Shown: positions 38,524 through 46,147 of the stretch, one piece after another
Numbering within the stretch: the first letter of the stretch is position 1
How the letters are laid out: each line of letters begins with the position of its first letter
Assembly (NCBI RefSeq): GCF_000332515.2
Contig: NZ_AOGZ02000014.1
Span: 556,001 to 620,000, forward strand
Length of the DNA stretch: 64,000 nucleotides
From: Leptospira wolbachii serovar Codice str. CDC
Lineage (GTDB): Bacteria > Spirochaetota > Leptospiria > Leptospirales > Leptospiraceae
Reading direction: 5' to 3'
Translations under genes and position numbers: made by a program
Notes under the pieces: model-generated
The model's input: the letters and a program-made list of their open reading frames with translations, nothing else
Told to the model about the DNA's origin: nothing
Databases searched by the model: none

Positions 38524-38540
38524 ATGATAACGAGTCTCAT
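38524..38540 (-). promoter_or_regulatory. Fur-like site before the RCC1 lipoprotein
   Basis: ATGATAA, a 3-bp centre and GTCTCAT form an imperfect inverted repeat (5 of 7). The words TGATAA and TCTCAT recall Fur boxes and the perfect palindrome at 40854. It lies 33 bp before the chosen start codon. Weak on its own; supported mainly by the di-heme gene downstream. Confidence 0.4.
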
Positions 38541-38616
38541 TTTCATCTATTTTTTGAACGTTGTTCCTGTCAAGCACAGAGAGAAATTTCTAACAGAAGA
38601 AGGTTTTGGGGATGGG

Positions 38617-38645
38617 CAAAAAAAAGAGGACAAACTGTCCTCTTT
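38617..38645 (-). terminator. Rho-independent terminator of the SGNH operon
   Basis: A perfect 10-bp stem (AAAGAGGACA / TGTCCTCTTT) with a 3-nt loop, followed in the leftward direction by a run of eight T. It lies 36 bp beyond the stop of the 38681-39358 gene and is a classical intrinsic terminator for that transcript. Confidence 0.85.
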
Positions 38646-38680
38646 GGCGGAAACTAAGGCCGAATGGCAAAAGGAAATAA

Positions 38681-39358
38681 CTATGAATTAGGAACCTGAC
38701 TTCTCACTTCTTTTAAACTCGCGAGTTCCTTTTTCCAAAGACTAAGGTCTTTTTCGGCAGATTGTTTTACTTCCCCAGAGGGATGTTTGTTTTCCATCCA
38801 ATACTCAACCATCTGAATTCTCGACTCTAACTCATTGATTTTAAAATCAAAGTAGGCTTTTTGAGTTTTTACAGAGGGTCTTTCCTTGGCTCCAGGCTCT
38901 TCTGCCGAAGGTTTGTCTGCCCATTTCTCTTTGGAAATGGATGCAGAAAAACTTGCATCCATCGCAGTAAAAGAATCTAACATTTCGAGTTGTTCTTTTT
39001 CTTCCACTTCCGACATACGGGTTCTGATTTCACGAGGAATGTAGAAATTCTTTGGATATTTCGCCGCAAAATCTCTCCATTCTTCTTTGATCTCTTCCTT
39101 ACGATTTGGTTTTTTCTCCAAAGCAAACGGCCAAAGTATCTCAGCCTGTGCCAATTCCAATTCTTCTGGATTGGGAGCGTCGGCAAACTCTGGATCGTCA
39201 AACAACGATTTAGCGTGACTTTCTGAATTCCCGAAATCGGAATCGACGACATCTGCCTGTTTATTTGTTTTATGTGAAGAAAACTTCCATACAACAAAGG
39301 AAAACAATACTAACAGAAATCCACAAACCGAAATGATACCTATAAACCGTTTACTCAT
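38681..39358 (-). CDS. Membrane-anchored periplasmic protein of unknown function
   Basis: No family recognised (225 aa). One N-terminal membrane helix (residues 5-28) precedes a charged, helical, Glu/Lys-rich domain with likely coiled-coil stretches (KINELESRIQMVEYWMENK near residue 175). It starts 12 bp after the SGNH hydrolase gene and ends before a strong terminator, so the two genes form one operon. By analogy with lipase-foldase pairs, it could be a steric chaperone for the hydrolase; the helical make-up fits, but no foldase motif was recognised. Confidence 0.7.
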   Translation of the reverse strand: MSKRFIGIISVCGFLLVLFSFVVWKFSSHKTNKQADVVDSDFGNSESHAKSLFDDPEFADAPNPEELELAQAEILWPFALEKKPNRKEEIKEEWRDFAAKYPKNFYIPREIRTRMSEVEEKEQLEMLDSFTAMDASFSASISKEKWADKPSAEEPGAKERPSVKTQKAYFDFKINELESRIQMVEYWMENKHPSGEVKQSAEKDLSLWKKELASLKEVRSQVPNS

Positions 39359-39369
39359 CGTTTAACCTC

Positions 39370-40635
39370 TTATGTAAAGATTGACACTACCCAAGAAATC
39401 GCCTGACCAAAGATATTTTCTGTCAGGAATTTTTTCAAATCCACTGGATTTCTATTAAGGGTGTCATAATACCAAGCAGTGTATTCACTTACTTGCGGAA
39501 TTGAATATCCATAACGAGTATTAATCGCTTTGATCAATTCATTTGCAAAGAGAGAATGTCCATACATGTTAGGGTGAACACCATCTAAACCAAAAACTCC
39601 CGGTTGGTTGGGAAGTGGCCAATTAGCTCTTGCGTTTCCTGGAGACCAACCATCAGCACTACGAATAGGTCTTCCATTTTCTTTTAAATCATCAAAAATC
39701 ACACGCAAATCGGCTACTGCAAAACGCATAGTAGCAGCTTGTGCTTTGATTTCGTTGTTTAACATATTTAAGAAAGTAGAAATAGTAGCGATCTCACTTG
39801 CATCAAGAACTTGATTCGGATCGGAAACGGAATTTCTAAAGAATGCTTTGAGTCCAGTGTAGTTTGCACGTCCATTTGGATCGTTATATTTTTCAAGGAA
39901 AGCAATCGCAGTTACGTTGGGAACTGTAAATAGAACTCCCCCTTGTAAACTCCCCATAACAGACATTCTACGGAAAAATTCACGAATGTCTCTTTTAAAT
40001 CTAGTTTCATCCAAACAGTCAGTGGATGTATGAAGTGCAGTACAAAGAACGTGGTTTGCTCCAGCCGATCCAAATAGGAAGGTTGGTTTTACTTTTTCCA
40101 TAACTTGTGCTTGTGTTCCCGCATCACGAAGTCCAAATCTATGGAACTTGTCTGGTTCTTGACAATCAGCAACAGTCACCCAACGGTAAGTATACCAATA
40201 CCATTTTGCCCAGTACCATTCTTTGGCTTGTTTGGTAGCATTGATGTCTTCACACTTACCTGAAGTTTTGAGAAGAGTTGTGTATTCTGCTCCGGTAATC
40301 CCTGCATGTGTTGGCAAAGATACAGTAGATGCATTTCCACCGATGATACTCTCAGCGATACAGAAAATACCGCAATCCCACTTGAGTACATCTTCAAGGT
40401 TTACGAATGGTCCTTTCAGAACATTGTAAGAGATAGAAGCTCCTGCTTGTTTACTGACAAGAACGGGATAAGCCCAGTCTTGTGTTTTTTTCTCAACCGT
40501 AACACCAAAGAAACCTTGGCTCAGGGAATCCCCTACGGCACCCACACGTTGGAACATTTGGCTTTGGGTTTGTGCAGAGAGAGACCCTGCGAAAACCAAG
40601 GACAATGCTAGCCCGAATATTTTATTTGCGTTCAT
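39370..40635 (-). CDS. Exported SGNH/GDSL-type hydrolase
   Basis: A secreted esterase or lipase-like protein of 421 aa. The ATG at 40635 has a strong GGGAGG ribosome-binding site and begins the signal peptide [11 protein letters not shown], cleaved about LSAQ. Block I is VGDSLSQGF with the nucleophile Ser. Block V is [11 protein letters not shown] with the Asp-His pair. Block III is probably GSAGANH. The substrate is unknown. The next gene encodes a membrane-anchored helical protein, possibly its helper. Confidence 0.83.
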   Translation of the reverse strand: MNANKIFGLALSLVFAGSLSAQTQSQMFQRVGAVGDSLSQGFFGVTVEKKTQDWAYPVLVSKQAGASISYNVLKGPFVNLEDVLKWDCGIFCIAESIIGGNASTVSLPTHAGITGAEYTTLLKTSGKCEDINATKQAKEWYWAKWYWYTYRWVTVADCQEPDKFHRFGLRDAGTQAQVMEKVKPTFLFGSAGANHVLCTALHTSTDCLDETRFKRDIREFFRRMSVMGSLQGGVLFTVPNVTAIAFLEKYNDPNGRANYTGLKAFFRNSVSDPNQVLDASEIATISTFLNMLNNEIKAQAATMRFAVADLRVIFDDLKENGRPIRSADGWSPGNARANWPLPNQPGVFGLDGVHPNMYGHSLFANELIKAINTRYGYSIPQVSEYTAWYYDTLNRNPVDLKKFLTENIFGQAISWVVSIFT

Positions 40636-40853
40636 ATTTCCTCCCAATCGAAACATTTTTAACATATTTTAAACAATTGCCATAGATTTGTGGCTTTTTG
40701 AACGAGTGTCAAATAATTTATTTCCGAACCACTGAGATTTTTTGAACGAAGTTCATTGAATGATCAGAAATTCGGTTCCTGATATATATCAACCAAAACC
40801 TAAATAAAACCATTTGCCGGGAAAAGAGCCTCGAAGAACGTTGTTTAAACAAT

Positions 40854-40872
40854 AATGAGAACTAATCTCATT
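40854..40872 (+). promoter_or_regulatory. Fur-like palindrome before the imelysin operon
   Basis: AATGAGA, spacer ACTAA and TCTCATT make a perfect 7-bp inverted repeat, ending just before the AAGGAGAA ribosome-binding site of the first imelysin gene. It resembles Fur-family operators (TGAGAAC-T-AATCTCA in 7-1-7 reading). Since the operon encodes iron-uptake-type proteins, Fur is the likely regulator. Confidence 0.65.
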
Positions 40873-40892
40873 CGCAAGGAGAACTTCCCTCA

Positions 40893-42170
40893 ATGATATC
40901 GATGCGAATTCTTACCTCCGTACTAGCCCTCGGCCTTTTGCTGAGTGAATGTACTCCCAAAACCGATGATTCTGAGAAAAATCTATTGGCGGCGGCCTTA
41001 GCCCTAGCGGCAAATGCTCCAAGCCAGTCGGCATTTTTAGATACCTACTCTCAAATTGCCTTCCAAAACTATAGTGATGCCTATACAGATGTGGTGGCCC
41101 TCCGAGATAAGGTAACTGCCCTCACAACCACCCCAACTGCGGCTAATCTACTGGCAGCAAGAACGGAATGGAGAAAGGCCAGACGTAGTTATTTACAAAC
41201 GGAAGTCTTTCGTTTTAGCAAAGGCCCCATCGACAACCCAGCACTGACAAACGGAGTGGAATTGGAACCACTTATGAATGCTTGGCCCTTAGATGAAGGG
41301 TACATTGATACAGTGATTCTTGCAAACGCAATCACGAAACAAGGGTTAATTGATGCCAACGGAGGAGAGTGTACTGGTGGAACTTGCCCCGATGGTGATA
41401 CAGCAAAAAATATTTCTGTGGGTTGGCATGCCATTGAATATCTGCTATGGGGAGCTGATACAGCTGGCAATACAACACCGGGAACATCCATTACGGATGC
41501 TAACTTTGCTACAGCCAATGGAAGCGGAAGTGCCGCTGCAAAACGGTCTGCTTATCTATTGTATGCCACAGAAATTCTGGAATCTCATCTCCTTCAGTTA
41601 AAGAATGCTTGGGATCCTTCGCATTCCACTTCCTATGTTTCCAAGTTCAAAGCAAGTTCCACATCCTTTGAAAATATCATTCGTGGGATTGCCAGATTTT
41701 CTGGTGGCGAATGGGGTGGCGAAAGGATGACCGGAGTGTTTGGTGGTGAACAGGAAGAAGAACATTCGTGTTTCTCCGACAATACCAAAGCTGATTTTTA
41801 CTATGATGCCAAAGGATTGGATAATCTATTTCATGGTTCTTATACTGGTTCTAAAACCATTAGCGGTTATGGGTTAAAAAATTTACTAGGTGGTGAGTCA
41901 AATTACATCGGTGAACGGATTGTCACAGCAGAACGATTTTGCCTAAATGAATTCCAAGAGACGGTTTCCTTAAATCAAACTTGTAACAGTTCCATCATAG
42001 CGAGTCGTTTTGATACAATGATTGCGACGGTCAATTCGACACAAAGTGCGGACTATAAAATTTTCCGATATGATATCCAACCAGCGGTTCAAGAAATTGC
42101 AAAAGCTCTCCAAAGGTCTGCTGCTAATTTTGGATTCTCCATTGGAGATGACGGTTTAGTTCTTCAATAG
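40893..42170 (+). CDS. Imelysin-family lipoprotein (copy 1)
   Basis: A 425-aa lipoprotein of the imelysin/IrpA family, iron-regulated outer-surface proteins linked to iron uptake. The lipobox Cys is at residue 20 (LLLSECTP). The family motif GxHxxE is intact at residues 177-182 (GWHAIEYLLWG). FRFSKGPIDNP and the second helical-bundle repeat later in the chain also match. The start has AAGGAGAA at about 11 bp; an ATG three codons on is possible. It is first in a five-gene operon behind a Fur-like box. Confidence 0.9.
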   Translation: MISMRILTSVLALGLLLSECTPKTDDSEKNLLAAALALAANAPSQSAFLDTYSQIAFQNYSDAYTDVVALRDKVTALTTTPTAANLLAARTEWRKARRSYLQTEVFRFSKGPIDNPALTNGVELEPLMNAWPLDEGYIDTVILANAITKQGLIDANGGECTGGTCPDGDTAKNISVGWHAIEYLLWGADTAGNTTPGTSITDANFATANGSGSAAAKRSAYLLYATEILESHLLQLKNAWDPSHSTSYVSKFKASSTSFENIIRGIARFSGGEWGGERMTGVFGGEQEEEHSCFSDNTKADFYYDAKGLDNLFHGSYTGSKTISGYGLKNLLGGESNYIGERIVTAERFCLNEFQETVSLNQTCNSSIIASRFDTMIATVNSTQSADYKIFRYDIQPAVQEIAKALQRSAANFGFSIGDDGLVLQ

Positions 42171-42184
42171 AAAAATATATAAAA

Positions 42185-43711
42185 ATGAAATCAAAACACC
42201 TTATCCTACTGACGATTTTCTTTCTCGTTATCAATTGCAAAAAAAAATCGAATGATGACGCCACTACTGCCCTAATCCTTGCTGCCATTTTATCCTCTTC
42301 CTCCTGTTCTTCGGGAGATTTTTTAAATGATCCCTGTGAACAATACAGTGGTGGAGAAACTACCACCTTTGACTCAACAGAGTCTGCCTTTGATTTAGAA
42401 GCCGCCAATGTGGTTGATTCAAAACGCTCCATCGACTTCCAAGATGGAAACGCTAACTTCAATCGCACCTGGCTCCCTGCTGGAAATTCTTCTGTCGCTG
42501 GACTTGGGCCTGTATTTAACAATCGCTCTTGCCAAGGTTGCCATGTTAAAGATGGAAGAGGTAGACCGCCGGCTGATGGAACAAGCCTATCTTCTATGCT
42601 CATTCGATTGAGTGCTGCCGGCACAAACCCGACTACGGGAGGCCCCGTTGCTATGACCAATTTTGGGACCCAACTGAATACTGAAGGAATTTTGGAATTC
42701 GGAACGGGAACACAAATCCCCAAAGAAGGAACTGTTACCATCACTTACACAGAAGAGGCAGGGAGTTTTCCCGATGGAGAAACTTACTCACTACGTAAGC
42801 CAAGTTATGCGATCACTTGGAATGTCGGTGGTGGTGCCACCCAAATCAATGTAGCAAATCCTGGACAACCTTATCACCCAATAAACAATGCTGCCGGCAC
42901 TTACTACATTTCGCCACGAACTGCGCCTATGGTTCCAGGCCTTGGGTTACTCGAAGCCATTCCTGAATCAACCATTCGATCTTTTGCTGATGTATCAGAC
43001 TCCAATGGTGACGGAGTGTCCGGAAAACCAAACCTTGTTTGGGATACAACCCAGGCAAAAGCATTTATCGGAAGGTTCGGATGGAAGGCAAACCAACCCA
43101 ATTTGAATCATCAAAATGCCAGTGCCTTTCTTGGGGATATTGGACTCACCACCCCCGTTTTTCCATCGGAAAACTGTGCTACAGGACAAACTGTTTGTAC
43201 GGCAAGTCCTACTGGAAATGGAACTAATCCAGAAATTTCAAGTGATCGTTTATCTCGAGTGACTTTCTATACAAGTTTAGTGAGTGTTCCCGGAAGAAGG
43301 AATTGGAAAAACGATGACGTAAAAAAAGGAAAAGAATTGTTTATAGAAATCGGTTGTTCTTCCTGCCACATTCCTAGAATTAAAACGGGAGACCATACGA
43401 TTAGTGAAGTTGCCAACCAGGAAATTAGACCATATACCGACTTACTCTTACATGATATGGGAGATGGACTTAGTGACTTCCGTTCCGATTTTTTGGCAAC
43501 AGGGAATGAATGGAGAACCACTCCACTTTGGGGACTTGGTCTTGTTGAACGAGTCAATGGCCACGAACTTCTGTTACATGATGGAAGGGCAAGGGGTGTC
43601 CAAGAAGCAATTCTATGGCACGGCGGCGAAGCAGAACAAATTAAAAACAAATACAAACAGTTACCGAAAGAGTCTCGGGCCAAGGTAATTAGTTTCCTAA
43701 AATCACTATGA
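42185..43711 (+). CDS. Di-heme oxidoreductase-like lipoprotein (copy 2)
   Basis: A 508-aa exported di-heme cytochrome of the COG3488 group. The lipobox Cys is at residue 18 (LVINCKK). CxxCH motifs are CQGCH at residues 116-120 and CSSCH about residue 397. DLLLHDMGDGLSD and LHDGRARGVQEAILWHGGEA are shared with copy 1 at 35.1 kb. Genes of this group often sit beside imelysin genes. It is 14 bp after copy 1 of imelysin and overlaps the next gene by 4 bp (ATGA). It may act in redox change of iron at the surface (inference). Confidence 0.92.
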   Translation: MKSKHLILLTIFFLVINCKKKSNDDATTALILAAILSSSSCSSGDFLNDPCEQYSGGETTTFDSTESAFDLEAANVVDSKRSIDFQDGNANFNRTWLPAGNSSVAGLGPVFNNRSCQGCHVKDGRGRPPADGTSLSSMLIRLSAAGTNPTTGGPVAMTNFGTQLNTEGILEFGTGTQIPKEGTVTITYTEEAGSFPDGETYSLRKPSYAITWNVGGGATQINVANPGQPYHPINNAAGTYYISPRTAPMVPGLGLLEAIPESTIRSFADVSDSNGDGVSGKPNLVWDTTQAKAFIGRFGWKANQPNLNHQNASAFLGDIGLTTPVFPSENCATGQTVCTASPTGNGTNPEISSDRLSRVTFYTSLVSVPGRRNWKNDDVKKGKELFIEIGCSSCHIPRIKTGDHTISEVANQEIRPYTDLLLHDMGDGLSDFRSDFLATGNEWRTTPLWGLGLVERVNGHELLLHDGRARGVQEAILWHGGEAEQIKNKYKQLPKESRAKVISFLKSL

Positions 43712-44844
43712 AACCAAGTAAACTTTACACAAAATTTCTAGTTTATGGTTTCTATATACTGTTATTGAACTGCGGAAGCCCTTCGGACAATGCTTCTAAA
43801 AAAGCACAAATCCTCGGATTGGTCGATACTTATCTAAGAACATATACAACCTCAAACCTGTTATTAGATATTTCAAATAATTTAATCATCCCCAAGTATA
43901 CAAACTTAGATAATAAAGTTTTGTCGTTACAGACGGCAGCTGCAACCTATACCGCAAACCCTGATGCCACCAACTTAACTTTAGTTAGGAATGCTTGGAC
44001 CGAAACTTATTTAGCCTACAAACAAATTGAGTGGGCATATTTTGGGCCGGCTAACATCCCTAATAATGTCTATTTATACTTGGATAGTTTTTCCAGAGCC
44101 TTCCCTATCGACCCAACGTCCATTGAATCGAAAATCACATCAAACTTAGCACCGAATGGATTACGGGTGGATGGTTTGGACGCAGTAGAATATTTACTTT
44201 TCAAGGATAATGTCAGCACAACTAACACAGCTTTTGCTGATGTTAACCGAAGAACTTACTTAACAAAGCTCATCCAAGATATAAAAAACCAAACAGGCCT
44301 GCTAACTTTTCAATGGGATAAATCAAGAAGTTCTTCTTTCTATTTTTCCTTTACGAATGCCGGAAAAGGCAGTCGCGACTATCCCAATACGAAAGACGGG
44401 CTCACTGAAATCACAAACCAAATGGTATTTTTCTGTAACACCATTGTTGATATAAAAATTGCAGAACCTTCTGGATTACGAGCAACCAACTTAGGTGTAA
44501 AAGATATCACCAAGGTGGAAACACCTTATGCAAATTTGTCTTTGGATTCTCTTTTACAAAGCCTTCAAGGTTTTTCCGATATTGGAGAAGCGGGATTTTA
44601 TAAATTTCTCGGACTTCGAAGCGAAACAGTTGTTCCAAGACTAAAAGAACAAATTCGAGTCACAACAGCATCTGTTACCTCTTTAAAATCAAAATATGGA
44701 ACGTTCCAAAATGCGATTACTACTGGCAATAGTGACGTGGAACTTATGTTAACCGAATTTAAAAAACTTAGAATATTGATTAGCACAGAAGTGATCAGTT
44801 CGCTGGGTGGAACCATCGGAGTTAGTTCGAACGATGGCGATTAA
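43708..44844 (+). CDS. Imelysin-like lipoprotein (copy 2, motif altered)
   Basis: A 378-aa lipoprotein (lipobox Cys at residue 22, LLLNCGSP) that matches the imelysin fold in outline: SRAFPIDPTSIES, then VDGLDAVEYLLF. The position of GxHxxE reads GLDAVE (residues 156-161), so the His is replaced by Asp while Gly and Glu remain. It probably lost or changed metal binding and may be a structural partner of copy 1. It is coupled by short overlaps to the genes on both sides. Confidence 0.83.
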   Translation: MKPSKLYTKFLVYGFYILLLNCGSPSDNASKKAQILGLVDTYLRTYTTSNLLLDISNNLIIPKYTNLDNKVLSLQTAAATYTANPDATNLTLVRNAWTETYLAYKQIEWAYFGPANIPNNVYLYLDSFSRAFPIDPTSIESKITSNLAPNGLRVDGLDAVEYLLFKDNVSTTNTAFADVNRRTYLTKLIQDIKNQTGLLTFQWDKSRSSSFYFSFTNAGKGSRDYPNTKDGLTEITNQMVFFCNTIVDIKIAEPSGLRATNLGVKDITKVETPYANLSLDSLLQSLQGFSDIGEAGFYKFLGLRSETVVPRLKEQIRVTTASVTSLKSKYGTFQNAITTGNSDVELMLTEFKKLRILISTEVISSLGGTIGVSSNDGD

Positions 44845-46147
44845 ACATTTATTACAACCTGTTTCTTCGCTTTCGCTTCATTTTTTTAGAATTGGATACG
44901 GATTTGCAACAACCATTCTAATCTTTAGATATTTCTATTATGGGTGGATTCATACTTATTTTATCAAACCCACATTTTTCTTCAAACATTTTGGTTGGGA
45001 TTGGATTCATCCACTACCACCTATATTCACTTATCTTTTATTTGGGATTTTACTTATTACGGCATTTGGAATTTTCCTAGGATATTGTTTAAGAATCAAT
45101 CTATTTGTATTTACGATTGGATTTACATGGTTTCATTTTTCAGATGCAACTATTTATTTGAATCATTATTATTTGGTCTCTCTTCTCGGTTTTTTGTTAT
45201 GGTTATCACCTGTTAGCAAATCCAACTACCCAACCTTCCAATGGCGAGGTTGGATACAAAATGCAAAACCCATTCCTAAACTTTGGTTGTATGCATTTCG
45301 TTTACAAATGGGTCTTGTGTATTTTTTTGGAGGGATCGCAAAACTCCAACCAGATTGGTTATTCGAAGCACTTCCACTAAAACTTTGGTTGTATCAATCA
45401 GAAGGAAAATTCCCCCTACTAGATCCTATTCTGGGTCTTCCTGTTACTGCATTTGCTTTCTCTTGGATTGGCGTCATATTTGATTTATCAATTCCATTTT
45501 TACTGTGCACAAAAAAGTTTCGGTTTCCGGCATGGTTTGTTGTTCTTTTTTTCCATTCCTTTACATCGTTTTTGTTTCCCATTGGAATATTCCCCATTGT
45601 GATGAGCCTTTCTTCTCTGATCTTTTTTGCACCAGACTGGCCACTTTTTCTAACCAATAAAATTCTAAAAAATAAAACGAAACTTTCAAACGAAGTAATC
45701 CCAAAAACTAAAACCGTTCATTTCGGCTTCAAAGAATATCTTTTAATCACCTATCTTACGTTACAGGTCACAATTCCATTTAGACATGTATTCTATCCTG
45801 GGCAAGTGATTTGGACTGAAGAAGCTATCAAATATTCTTGGCAAGTGATGGTTGCAGACAAAGTTGGTTCAGCAGTCTTCTGGATTCAAAACAAACCCAT
45901 AGACCCAAAAGAAATACTCACAGATTACCAATATAGAATGATGACCATCCAACCTGAACATATCCTTCAATTTGCGAAATACTTACAGCAAAAGGAATTT
46001 GAAAAGTCGGGAACAAAGGATGTATCTGTCTATGTTCAGTCAAATGTTTCTATCAATGGTAAACCAGCTCGCCCCTTATTCTCACCTAACGAAGATCTCA
46101 CTAAGATCAATGTAAATTTCTATCCCTTAAAAGGACTCATTCGATGA
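44834..46147 (+). CDS. HTTM-domain membrane protein (gamma-carboxylase-like)
   Basis: A 437-aa membrane protein with about eight helices, of the HTTM group related to vitamin K-dependent gamma-carboxylase. The typical stretches are FFKHFGWDWIHPLPP, GFTWFHFSDATIYLNHYYL and LQMGLVYFFGGIAKL. The C-terminal about 120 residues are soluble, with FRHVFYPGQVIWTEE. The ATG at 44834 is chosen; a start at 44807 would overlap further into the imelysin gene. Its chemistry in iron operons is unknown. It overlaps the TonB-receptor gene by 4 bp. Confidence 0.88.
   Translation: MAIKHLLQPVSSLSLHFFRIGYGFATTILIFRYFYYGWIHTYFIKPTFFFKHFGWDWIHPLPPIFTYLLFGILLITAFGIFLGYCLRINLFVFTIGFTWFHFSDATIYLNHYYLVSLLGFLLWLSPVSKSNYPTFQWRGWIQNAKPIPKLWLYAFRLQMGLVYFFGGIAKLQPDWLFEALPLKLWLYQSEGKFPLLDPILGLPVTAFAFSWIGVIFDLSIPFLLCTKKFRFPAWFVVLFFHSFTSFLFPIGIFPIVMSLSSLIFFAPDWPLFLTNKILKNKTKLSNEVIPKTKTVHFGFKEYLLITYLTLQVTIPFRHVFYPGQVIWTEEAIKYSWQVMVADKVGSAVFWIQNKPIDPKEILTDYQYRMMTIQPEHILQFAKYLQQKEFEKSGTKDVSVYVQSNVSINGKPARPLFSPNEDLTKINVNFYPLKGLIR

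Noticed and set aside
38556..38566. GAACGTTGTTC as a LexA (SOS) box.
   Set aside because: The spacing is 3 bp, while the Gram-positive-type box has 4 bp between GAAC and GTTC, and no SOS gene lies downstream.
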